A DNA stretch of 13,293 bases from GCA-2723085 sp042093455 (GTDB taxonomy: Bacteria > Bacteroidota > Bacteroidia > Flavobacteriales_D > Parvicellaceae): NCBI GenBank assembly GCA_042093455.1, contig JBELEU010000042.1, positions 1-13,293 of the forward strand, in the 5' to 3' direction. The notes below the pieces were generated by a model that made no database searches, had not been told where the DNA came from, and saw only the letters and a list, made by a program, of their open reading frames with translations. Shown here one piece after another: positions 1-8,200 of the stretch. Position 1 is the stretch's first letter; each line of letters opens with the position of its first letter. The translations under genes were made by a program, and so were the position numbers.

Positions 1-948
1 ACCAATAGAATAAGTAGAATTTTCAGTACCACCAGTTATACCTAGATTATAACTCGCTAAAGGAGCTCTTTGAAAAATAGTATCCTGCCAGTTTGTACCA
101 ATTCCAAGGGCTTCATTTTGAAATGGTCTTGGATCGCCACCGTTTAGGTGCATTTGATTTTTGATAACTGCGTACTGACTGGCAGTTAAAAGGTTCAATT
201 TTTTTGTTGTTTCCTGCATCCCGTAATAGGTGCTTACTTCAAATTTAGGCTTACTATTTCTAGACCCTTTTTTGGTTTCTACTATGATTACACCATTTGC
301 AGCTCTAACTCCGTAAATCCCAGCAGTTGCATCTTTTAAAACATTAATGGACTCAATATCTGAGGGGTTTAAAGCATTAAGACCTTCAGAATCATAAACT
401 ACTCCATCCACTAAAATCAAAGGGTCGTTATCTCCAAAAGTTGATAACCCTCTAATTCTTATACTTGAAGAGCCTCCAGGAGAACCTGAATTTGTATTAA
501 TGGCAACTCCAGCAACTTGACCCTGCAGAGCTTGGTCCATTCTTGCAATATTTAATTTTTCAACATTTTCACCTTTAATTTTGGCAGTAGCTCCTGTTAA
601 TTCTTTAACTGTTGTTTTTCCATAACCTACAACAACGTATTCATCTAGTGATTTAGATATTTCATTTATTGTTATGTCAATTGTTGTTCTTCCCGCTACA
701 AGTACGGTTTGTTTCTCATAACCAATAAAAGAAAAATCAAGTTGTAAAGATTCGGTATTTTCGGTATTGATAGAATATTTACCATTTATGTCACTTGTAA
801 CACCTTCGCTTGTTCCAGTGACAATTACATTGACACCTGGCATTTCAGATCCATCTTTATCACTGATTACTCCGCTAATTGTGATTTTTTGAGAGTGTAT
901 TGAAACTGTACCTAAAGCTAAGAAAAGGCCAAGAATGTAATTTTTCAT
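1..948 (-). CDS. SusC/RagA-family TonB-dependent outer-membrane receptor, N-terminal part (cut by window edge)
   Basis: My translation of the minus strand gives an uninterrupted 316 codons from ATG (946-948) to the window edge. Residues 1-20 are a signal peptide ending in IHSQ. Residues about 21-105 form the carboxypeptidase-regulatory-like beta domain typical of SusC proteins (SGVISDKDGSEMPGVNV). The TonB-box-like DEYVVVGYGK is at 102-111. The plug domain follows, with SSIRIRG (161-167), ILVDGVVY (178-185) and the family hallmark YGVRAANGVIIVETKKG (212-228). The start of the beta barrel is visible; most of it lies outside. These receptors use TonB energy to import oligosaccharides or peptides with a SusD lipoprotein lid, whose gene usually lies just downstream and so would be outside the window. 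The substrate cannot be told. The start is clear because the signal peptide begins at once; the ribosome site is only A-rich, as usual in Bacteroidota. The gene is divergent from typA. Confidence 0.93.
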   Translation of the reverse strand, partial: MKNYILGLFLALGTVSIHSQKITISGVISDKDGSEMPGVNVIVTGTSEGVTSDINGKYSINTENTESLQLDFSFIGYEKQTVLVAGRTTIDITINEISKSLDEYVVVGYGKTTVKELTGATAKIKGENVEKLNIARMDQALQGQVAGVAINTNSGSPGGSSSIRIRGLSTFGDNDPLILVDGVVYDSEGLNALNPSDIESINVLKDATAGIYGVRAANGVIIVETKKGSRNSKPKFEVSTYYGMQETTKKLNLLTASQYAVIKNQMHLNGGDPRPFQNEALGIGTNWQDTIFQRAPLASYNLGITGGTENSTYSIG

Positions 949-978
949 AGTAATTTTTGAAAGTGTTGGCATACTAAA

Positions 979-999
979 TTAGTGTTTTTATGACACTAA
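979..999. repeat. Perfect 7-bp inverted repeat with 7-nt loop upstream of susC-like gene
   Basis: The arms TTAGTGT (979-985) and ACACTAA (993-999) are exact reverse complements around a 7-nt spacer. The repeat lies 31 bp before the susC-like ATG and overlaps weak -7-like boxes for that gene, so it could be an operator for a regulator or a small hairpin in the 5' leader. It is not followed by a T-run on either strand, so it does not look like a terminator. The pairing is seen directly; the function is a guess, and a chance repeat in AT-rich DNA is possible. Confidence 0.4.
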
Positions 1000-1093
1000 G
1001 GTAGTAAAAGTTTATTTACCATAAAAAAATAGGGCTATTTAAATTAAAACTTCAGAGAAAAAAAATAAAATCAATATGTTATTGAAAGAATAT

Positions 1094-1101
1094 TACTTTT
1101 G
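1094..1101 (+). promoter_or_regulatory. Probable -7 box of the typA promoter
   Basis: TACTTTTG matches the Bacteroidota -7 consensus TAnnTTTG exactly and ends 17 nt before the typA ATG, which would give a leader of only about a dozen bases. No good TTTG -33 box is present at the expected 19-20 bp spacing (1071-1074 reads tcaa), which lowers confidence. The leader bases before ATG (acaaaaga) are A-rich and have no strong Shine-Dalgarno sequence. Confidence 0.45.
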
Positions 1102-1118
1102 CAGAATAATACAAAAGA

Positions 1119-2912
1119 ATGGACATCAGAAATATTGCAATTATAGCTCACGTAGATCATGGTAAAACTACTTTGGTTGATAAAATGATATATGCCTGCG
1201 AGGCAATTGATCAAAGAGTAGAAAAGAAAGATTTAATTCTTGATAATAATGACTTAGAAAAGGAAAGGGGTATCACCATTCTTTCAAAAAATGTTTCTGT
1301 TAATTACAAGGGACACAAAGTAAATATTATCGACACACCAGGACACGCAGATTTTGGCGGAGAAGTAGAAAGAGTATTAAATATGGCTGATGGAGTATTG
1401 CTGTTAGTTGATGCTTTTGAAGGTCCTATGCCTCAGACTAGATTTGTACTTCAAAAAGCATTGGCTTTAGGGTTAAAACCAATTGTAGTTATTAACAAGG
1501 TGGATAAAGAAAATTGTACTCCAGAAGAAGTTCAGGACAAGGTGTTTGATTTGATGTTTAATTTAGACGCAACTGAAGAGCAATTGGATTTCCCTACAGT
1601 ATTTGGTTCTGCAAAAAACGGCTGGATGAGTTTGGATTATACTCAACCAACGCAAGATATTATTCCATTACTAGATTCAATTATTGAGCACATTCCTACA
1701 CCAAAAGTTGCTGAAGGAACAACACAGCTATTAGTAACTTCTTTGGACTTTTCTTCTTTTATTGGAAGAATAGCTGTTGGAAGACTACAAAGAGGAACGC
1801 TAAAATCAGGTCAACAATTGTCTCTTATTAAAAGAGATGGCTCTGAAACCAAACACCGACTTAAAGAGTTGTATATTTTTGAAGGTTTGGGAAAAGCAAA
1901 AGTTGAATCCGTTCAAGCTGGAGACATATGTGCATTGGTTGGATTAGAAGGATTTGAAATTGGAGATACGGTAGCTGCTGTTGAAAATCCAGAAGCATTA
2001 CCAACAATCAGAATTGATGAGCCAACAATGAGTATGCTTTTCACTATAAATGATTCTCCATTTTTTGGAAAAGAAGGTAAATACGTTACTTCACGTCACA
2101 TTAAAGACAGATTGGATAAGGAATTAGAAAAAAACTTAGCCTTAAAAGTTCAAGATACTGGTTCAGCAGATTCTTTTAGTGTTTTTGGTAGAGGTGTTTT
2201 ACACTTATCTGTTCTTATTGAAACTATGCGTAGAGAAGGTTATGAACTGCAGGTTGGCCAACCTCAAGTAATTGTAAAAGAAATCGATGGTGTTAAATGT
2301 GAACCAATTGAAGAATTAACAATTGATCTTCCGTCTGAACTAAGCGGTAAAGCAATTGAATCAGTTACTAATCGTAAAGGAAACATGCTCAATATGGAAA
2401 ATAAGGGCGAACGTACAGTAATTGAATTTGAAATTCCCTCGAGAGGAATTATTGGGTTAAGAAATTACCTTTTAACAGTGACTGCTGGTGAAGCAATAAT
2501 GTCTCACCGATTTAAAGAGTACCAACCATTTAAAGGAGCAATTGCTGGAAGACAAAATGGATCATTAATTTCTATGGAAAAAGGAAAGGCTATTCCATTT
2601 TCACTTAATAAACTGCAAGATAGAGGTAAGTTTTTTATTGAACCAAACTCTGAAATTTATGGAGGACAGGTAATTGGAGAAAATTCCAGACCTGGAGATT
2701 TAGTTGTAAATGTTACTAAAGAGAAGAAGCAATCAAATGTTAGATCTTCTGGAGCTGATGATAAAATAAAAATAGCTCCACCAACTATTTTCTCTCTTGA
2801 AGAAGCTTTAGAATATATTCAATCAGATGAATATGTTGAAGTTACACCTGAAAAAATTAGGTTAAGAAAAGTTTTCCTTAAAGAAGTAGATAGAAAAAGA
2901 GCGGTTAAATAA
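1119..2912 (+). CDS. typA: Translational GTPase TypA/BipA
   Basis: Full-length 597-aa TypA (family about 600-615 aa), a ribosome-binding GTPase of the EF-G/LepA group involved in 50S ribosome biogenesis and stress or cold adaptation, acting in the cytoplasm. All G motifs are intact: G1 AHVDHGKTT (10-18), G2 RGITI (50-54), G3 DTPGHADFGGEVER (72-85), G4 NKVD (126-129) and G5 SAK (164-166). Domain II follows (about 200-290), then the EF-G domain III/V-like folds, with SRGIIGLRNYLLT in the second, and the TypA-specific C-terminal domain (about 480-597), which carries FKGAIAGRQNGSLIS, QDRGKFFIEP and GEN..PGDLVVN. EF-G domain IV is absent and the start RNIAIIAHVDHGKTTLVDK is TypA-type, which excludes EF-G and LepA. 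The gene stands alone; its 3' end is 3 bp from the end of the convergent pbpC. Confidence 0.98.
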   Translation: MDIRNIAIIAHVDHGKTTLVDKMIYACEAIDQRVEKKDLILDNNDLEKERGITILSKNVSVNYKGHKVNIIDTPGHADFGGEVERVLNMADGVLLLVDAFEGPMPQTRFVLQKALALGLKPIVVINKVDKENCTPEEVQDKVFDLMFNLDATEEQLDFPTVFGSAKNGWMSLDYTQPTQDIIPLLDSIIEHIPTPKVAEGTTQLLVTSLDFSSFIGRIAVGRLQRGTLKSGQQLSLIKRDGSETKHRLKELYIFEGLGKAKVESVQAGDICALVGLEGFEIGDTVAAVENPEALPTIRIDEPTMSMLFTINDSPFFGKEGKYVTSRHIKDRLDKELEKNLALKVQDTGSADSFSVFGRGVLHLSVLIETMRREGYELQVGQPQVIVKEIDGVKCEPIEELTIDLPSELSGKAIESVTNRKGNMLNMENKGERTVIEFEIPSRGIIGLRNYLLTVTAGEAIMSHRFKEYQPFKGAIAGRQNGSLISMEKGKAIPFSLNKLQDRGKFFIEPNSEIYGGQVIGENSRPGDLVVNVTKEKKQSNVRSSGADDKIKIAPPTIFSLEEALEYIQSDEYVEVTPEKIRLRKVFLKEVDRKRAVK

Positions 2913-2919
2913 TATTTAA
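2905..2919. repeat. AT-only palindrome at the typA/pbpC convergent junction
   Basis: TTAAAT (2905-2910) and ATTTAA (2914-2919) pair around AAT, spanning both stop codons of the tail-to-tail genes. A run of nine T (2933-2941) follows on the plus strand after 13 nt. The stem has no G-C pair and the T-run is too far away for a textbook intrinsic terminator, so a terminator role is weakly supported. The T-run also encodes Lys codons near the end of pbpC. Confidence 0.25.
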
Positions 2920-5246
2920 TTGATAAAGTTTATTTTTTTTTCAATTCGGTTTCCAAAACTGTCTACTAAAATAATTTTTCTTATGCCTGTTTTTGCGGGG
3001 TTTACAACTGCTTTATGTGTACCGGTCGTTTTACACAAAAACTCATCATCTAAAAACCAAAATAGTGCAGCATCTTTATTTTGATGAACTGCGTGAAAGA
3101 TGGTACTGCTTTTTTCACCATTTAAGTCTTTTGGAATTAGTATTGAAGAATTATCTTTTGGATAGATAAAGGCCATGTTGTTTTGATTTCCTTGAATACA
3201 ATTAGCTAAAAAAGGTGGAAGAACTTTATAGTTAGGATTTCTATATTTGTAATACCATTCTTGAAGAGGAGGAAGAGAAAACCAAGAGATGTTTTTCATT
3301 TTTGAAACACTATAGCAATTGCTGTTCACTCTGTATGATTTTGTGCTGTCTAGTTGAACTTTTTTGTGATAAGGACACGAAACATGATGAATACCCATCT
3401 CGTGAACTGTACTTTTAAAAGTGTTAGGGCAGTGCAAAGAGGAAGGAAAACCACTTCTTTTACAAATTGATAATTCAATAGTTTTTTCCTTGGGTTCATC
3501 ATACCAACTGGTTTCAGGAAGTAATCTAAAAGTGTCAAAAAGTAAAGGGGCTGCCTTTTTTACACCAGTTAAGCCAGGTCTTCCCTCTCCATCAGCATTC
3601 CCAACCCAAACGCCTACTATAAACTCTGGAGTTACTCCGATTGCCCATGCATCTCTTTGCCCAAAACTTGTTCCTGTTTTCCAAGCTATTGGTTTTGCAG
3701 AATCAAATATTTTCCAGGCACCTTCTCCAAAAGGTCTGTTGGTTTCAGTTAAAACATTTAATATTTGGTAACAAGAAGCAGGTGATATGAATGTTAATTC
3801 TTTTTCAATTTCTTTTTGATTTTTTTTGATTTTTATTTCAAAAGGTTTTTTACTTTGAGTTGTCTTACTCATCATGTAATAAGCGTTGCATAGCTCCCAA
3901 AGAGTACATTCGGCTCCACCTAGAATTAGAGACAAACCATAATGATCAGCTTTTTTATTAATGGATTTAAATCCTAAACTTTTAAGGTTAGAAAGGAATT
4001 TTTCAACGCCATATTTTTGAAGCAATTTTACAGCGGGGATATTTAAAGATCTTGTTAAAGCCTCTGATGCAGGAACAGCTCCGTCATAGGTTTTGTCAAA
4101 ATTTAATGGCGCATATCCAGATATTTTAATAGGTACATCCTCAATAAGTTCATCAGTTAATAACTGTCCTCCTTCAATCATTGAAGCATATAGAAAAGGT
4201 TTTAAAGTGCTTCCAGAACTTCTTTTGGCTTGAATAATGTCAACCTTTCCACCACAATTATTAGTTTTACATGAAGAGTTACCAACGTATGACAAAACAC
4301 AGTTTTTCTTAACGTCAATTACCAAAACAGCTAAATTATCAATCTGATTCATAGCTAATCTTTCATGTTTGTGTCCACATAGTTTAGTAATTTTTTTTTG
4401 TAGATTCCCATCGATTGTGCTGACAATTCGCGTTCCTCTATTTCCTTTCTTAACGGTGTAATTTAAAAAGTGAGGCGTTATTTGAGGTAGTTTCAAAGGT
4501 TTGCTTGGTAGAGGTTCTTCAATTGCTAGTTCAAATTGCTCACCACTTATTAATCCTTTAGTTTTTAATTTTTTCAGAAGTTTATTTCTTTTTTTTAAAA
4601 GAATTTTTTGATTTTTTCCTGGATAAATCAGCGAAGGAGCATTAGGAAGAACTGCTAAAGTTGCTGATTCGGACCAAGATAAAAGATGAGACGCTCTACC
4701 ATAATACCGCCAAGAAGCAGCTTCTAATCCAACCACATTGCCTCCAAAAGGTGCATTTGCGGCATACAAGCATAAAATTTCATCTTTACTGTATGATAGC
4801 TCTGTTCTGGTCGCAAGAATAATTTCAATTATTTTTTCTGAATATGTTCTTGCTTTCTTTCTAGACAACCTGATAAGCTGCATAGTAATTGTACTTCCAC
4901 CACTTTTTATTTTATTTGATCCGTAGTTTTGTTTTAAAGCTCTAAAAATAGAAAATGGATTTACTCCCGGATGGTAATAAAAATATTCGTCCTCAAATAA
5001 ACGTATGCAAGTTTTAAATTTTGAGGGTATTGTATCCGATGGAGGGAAACGCCATTGTCCGTCTTTAGCTATTATGGCAGATAAAAGTTCTCCACTTGAA
5101 TCTTCAATAATTGTTGAGTAGCTATTGTTAAAAATATTATTTGGTAAGCACAAGTAGTACCAAGACGAAAGAGCTATAAACAACCCAATAAAAGCAATTC
5201 TTTTTCTTGACTTTAAAAACTTTTTAAATGAAATATTATAACTCAC
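2916..5246 (-). CDS. pbpC: Penicillin-binding protein 1C (bifunctional peptidoglycan glycosyltransferase/transpeptidase)
   Basis: A 776-aa class A PBP anchored in the inner membrane by one helix (about 17-34), polymerising lipid II and cross-linking peptidoglycan. The GT51 domain (about 45-230) has EDEYFYYHPG with catalytic E85-D86, GGSTITMQLIR (116-126; the M in place of Q is the PbpC form) and the APFGGNVVGLEAASWRYYG block (165-183). The transpeptidase domain (about 300-575) has S346-T-L-K349, S400-L-N402 and K523-T-G-T526, all intact. A Cys-containing linker follows (C595, C606, C624, C644, C683), then the PBP1C C-terminal beta domain (about 690-776). The start is GTG (5244-5246): the preceding in-frame codon is TAA, so no longer start exists, and the lysine-rich cytoplasmic tail plus membrane helix begins at once. 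It overlaps the upstream macroglobulin gene by 11 bp, implying one transcript and coupled translation. Two cysteines at 326 and 331 sit in a short insert between the core strands. Confidence 0.96.
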   Translation of the reverse strand: MSYNISFKKFLKSRKRIAFIGLFIALSSWYYLCLPNNIFNNSYSTIIEDSSGELLSAIIAKDGQWRFPPSDTIPSKFKTCIRLFEDEYFYYHPGVNPFSIFRALKQNYGSNKIKSGGSTITMQLIRLSRKKARTYSEKIIEIILATRTELSYSKDEILCLYAANAPFGGNVVGLEAASWRYYGRASHLLSWSESATLAVLPNAPSLIYPGKNQKILLKKRNKLLKKLKTKGLISGEQFELAIEEPLPSKPLKLPQITPHFLNYTVKKGNRGTRIVSTIDGNLQKKITKLCGHKHERLAMNQIDNLAVLVIDVKKNCVLSYVGNSSCKTNNCGGKVDIIQAKRSSGSTLKPFLYASMIEGGQLLTDELIEDVPIKISGYAPLNFDKTYDGAVPASEALTRSLNIPAVKLLQKYGVEKFLSNLKSLGFKSINKKADHYGLSLILGGAECTLWELCNAYYMMSKTTQSKKPFEIKIKKNQKEIEKELTFISPASCYQILNVLTETNRPFGEGAWKIFDSAKPIAWKTGTSFGQRDAWAIGVTPEFIVGVWVGNADGEGRPGLTGVKKAAPLLFDTFRLLPETSWYDEPKEKTIELSICKRSGFPSSLHCPNTFKSTVHEMGIHHVSCPYHKKVQLDSTKSYRVNSNCYSVSKMKNISWFSLPPLQEWYYKYRNPNYKVLPPFLANCIQGNQNNMAFIYPKDNSSILIPKDLNGEKSSTIFHAVHQNKDAALFWFLDDEFLCKTTGTHKAVVNPAKTGIRKIILVDSFGNRIEKKINFIN
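5236..5246 (-). other. Overlap of macroglobulin stop and pbpC GTG start (translational coupling)
   Basis: On the minus strand the macroglobulin gene ends GAG TTA TAA with its TAA at 5238-5236, while the pbpC GTG occupies 5246-5244 in another frame, an 11-bp overlap. With no independent ribosome site visible and a non-AUG start, pbpC translation probably depends on ribosomes finishing the upstream gene. That would tie PBP1C level to macroglobulin level. The overlap is seen directly; coupling is inferred. Confidence 0.8.
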
Positions 5247-8200
5247 TTAAATCCTGTCCAGCTTTAACTACTCTTACTTTACCCCCCGCTTTTCTAGAAA
5301 ATATTTCATTGTCGTACATTGCTTCGCAATGTGTAATTGGAAGATGAAATTCTCCTAAGTAACTTGCGTTTAGTATAATTCTATATCGTTTTGTTTCTCC
5401 TCTGTTTAAGTCAAAATAACTATAAACACGATCATCTCTGAAATCTTGATAGGTTGGGCGATCCTTTAACAATTGAGATGCGTTAACATCCATTCTCGTA
5501 TTTCTAATCTCCCATCCTGAGGGAAACATTTGGCTTAAAGCTAAATTTTGAAAATTTCTACTGGTTGGGTTATAAACATCTACTTCTACTATAAAATCAC
5601 TTCCTTGTTCTAGGACATATGGTTTTATCGAGTTTTCTTCCATATCTAAGTACTTAACTTTCATTGTTAAATAGTTTTGTTCTTCAGTTATATCGCCTTC
5701 AAGGGGAATTCCATCTACTTTTACTTTTACAAACAATTGACTTTTTGTTTGATTCATAATTTTTAAATTTCCTTTGTTAGAAACAAATTTCAGTTCTGAT
5801 CCGTGAATAGGATTTTCGCTTTTAACCATTTTAGATTTTCCATTTTCAACCAGTTGGTAATTAAGTCCATTAAACTTATTATTGCCAATGAATTTACTCA
5901 GAGCGAGTAGTGAATAAGCAGTAGTCTGTGTGCTATACCAATCATCTGAAGCCATATTTTTACTTATTCTATCAAATGATTTTTTTGCTTTTATTCTCAA
6001 ATTTAAAAGGTTTAAAACCTCTAAAATCATGGCTTCATCTCTAACTGAACTACCATAAGAATAATACATTTCTTTATAAGCAGTAACGGCTGTACTTAAG
6101 GATTCTATTATAGACTTTGCAACTTCAATTTTTCCAACTACTGCGTAAGCTCCTGCTAGCCTCCACTTTGCTGTATTTGAAAGGTTATCAATTTCTTTCA
6201 TTCTATTCATGGCCCCAAGTGCTGGTTTTCCACCTAAAGCCAGTGTATAAAGTCTGTAAGCTTGTATCAGTTCATTGTTGTGATAACTATCATCACCCTT
6301 ATGCCAAGAATTTGCATGTTGTTTCTGATACTTTAAAAGACGGTTTATTAAGCCATCTGGAACAGCATAACCATTTAACTTTGCTTCCAATAAAAAATGT
6401 CCAGCATAATTTGTCCCCCACTCAGAAGAGCCTTCATATGAACTGGGCCAATATGACATTCCTCCATCAGATAATTGAAATTTCTTCAATCTATTTATTC
6501 CGCTCTTAATATTGTTTTCAATTTCTAAAACTTTATTGTTGTCAAGGTCCATTAATTTTGATAGATATAATTGAGGAAAAACAGATGAAGTGGTTTGTTC
6601 GATACATCCGTGAGGATAACGAATTAGATATTTTAAACGATCATCTAAATTTAATGGTGGAAGAGACGAAACCTCTAAAGAAGCATTGTTGGTGCCAAAA
6701 ATACCAATTTTTTTGTATTCATGATCCCATGACTTTCCAGGCTCTATTATGACATTTGTAAACTCATTTACTCTTGGATTGGGTGTTCTAACTTCAATTT
6801 CTATTTCATGTGATGCAGTGTGTTTTCCAGATTTTACCACAACTTTTACTTTCCCATCTCCTACTTTTTCTATAACATCCAGTTCAAAATTAACAAGTTG
6901 ATCTCCTATTTCATCAAAACTTATTTTTTTTGTTTTTAAGCCATTAACACTAAAAAACTCATTCGTTTGAACTGATACGGTAACATTTTTAACACCATTT
7001 TCCATTGCAAAAACAGTAACTGGCATAATAACTTTTTCAGATGGACTGACTAACCTAGGAAGAGTAGCTAACACCATTAGCGGTTTTTTTACTGGAGTTG
7101 TTTCTTCAACGGATCCATATGACCCATTATTTCCAGCAATTACCATGGTTCTAACTGAACCAACATAATTAGACATATGAACTTTATGATCATTTGTCCT
7201 TCCAGGTTTAAGTACAAAAGGCCCCAAATATCTAACAACAGGTTTGAATCTTTTTATCTTAGAACCTTCTTTTTCTTTTTCACCATCACCACCACCTAAA
7301 GCCAAAAGTCCTGCCATTTCACCTGATTGTGCATTAATTACGTATTTATACATGTCCCATGTTTTGACTCCTAGCGCTTCTTTCGTATAGAAATATGTCC
7401 AAGGGTCAGGTGTCGCAAAACCAGTTAAATCCAACAAACCTTCGTCAACAACAGCAATTGTGTATGTCATTTCTTTAGCATTTTTTTCACTAATAGAGAT
7501 TTTAAAATCAGACTCAGGAGCAATCTCTTTAGGCATTTTGATTAAAGGATGAAGTTCTGTCTTAGGATCAATAACTTTTACACCTTGAACACCATACAAT
7601 CTTATTGGTAGATTATTGTCTTTATTGTCGTGAGGCTGTATTAGTGAGATGTGTGCAAAAATATTTGGAGTCATATCTTTTGTGGCTTCAAATTCAATCC
7701 CATTTTTAGCATCTTCCGAACTAACCCAAAAACTATTTAAAACTCCTGTTGCCGACTCAATACTAATCAATGCTCTACCATTTTTAAATTCTGGTAAATC
7801 AACCTTGATTCTTTCGCCAACATTATATTCTTTTTTGTCGAGTGCAAAAGTCAGCATTTCGGCCCCCTCAGAATTATCCCCACCGCTTCTGTTCCACCAA
7901 CCAGAATAAGTAACGTAGAAAATTTGTCCAGTAGAGTGCCCAGATTCTGGGTCAGTAATTTTAATAAATTTTCTTCCGTATAAGTTGTCTTCAAAGTTTA
8001 AATTAAAGTTTGCCTTTCCATTAACAGTGTTAATTTTCTCACTAATCAGTAAGCTTGAAGAATTGTTAGAAACATACCTTGATAGATCATCGTAATCATC
8101 TCTTTCCCACCACCATCTCCATCTAATATCATAAACTTCTACTTTAAGGTTTTGTTTACTCACAGGGTTTCCCTTACTGTCAACCGTAGCAATGGGGATT

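Larger units (their letters stand above)
949..1118. promoter_or_regulatory. Divergent intergenic region between susC-like gene and typA
   Basis: This 170-bp AT-rich spacer must carry promoters for both flanking genes. On the plus strand an exact TAnnTTTG box lies at 1094-1101 (listed separately). On the minus strand there are only one-mismatch boxes: TACCTTAG (revcomp of 996-1003) with a TTTA 18 bp upstream, and TAATTTAG (revcomp of 974-981). Neither is decisive. A perfect inverted repeat at 979-999 overlaps both candidate minus-strand boxes. I see no small ORF, tRNA or riboswitch-like structure here. Confidence 0.5.

Noticed and set aside
1..948. Complete polysaccharide utilisation locus
   Set aside because: Only the first part of a SusC-like receptor is present; no SusD, glycoside hydrolase or regulator gene is visible in the window.
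1119..2912. EF-G, LepA or tetracycline-resistance ribosomal protection protein
   Set aside because: The length, the N-terminal TypA pattern, the missing EF-G domain IV and the TypA-specific C-terminal blocks fit TypA only.
2905..2941. Intrinsic terminator for typA
   Set aside because: The stem is only 6 A-T pairs and the T-run starts 13 nt after it, so it does not meet the usual hairpin-plus-T-run form; kept only as a weak repeat.
3421..3771. Plus-strand open frame of 116 codons opposite pbpC
   Set aside because: It is antisense to the conserved transpeptidase region carrying KTGT; no signal, promoter or family motif supports it.
6117..6509. Plus-strand open frame of 130 codons opposite the macroglobulin gene
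   Set aside because: It lies wholly antisense to a well-conserved part of the thioester domain, has no recognisable motif, and its composition is that of a reverse-strand shadow.
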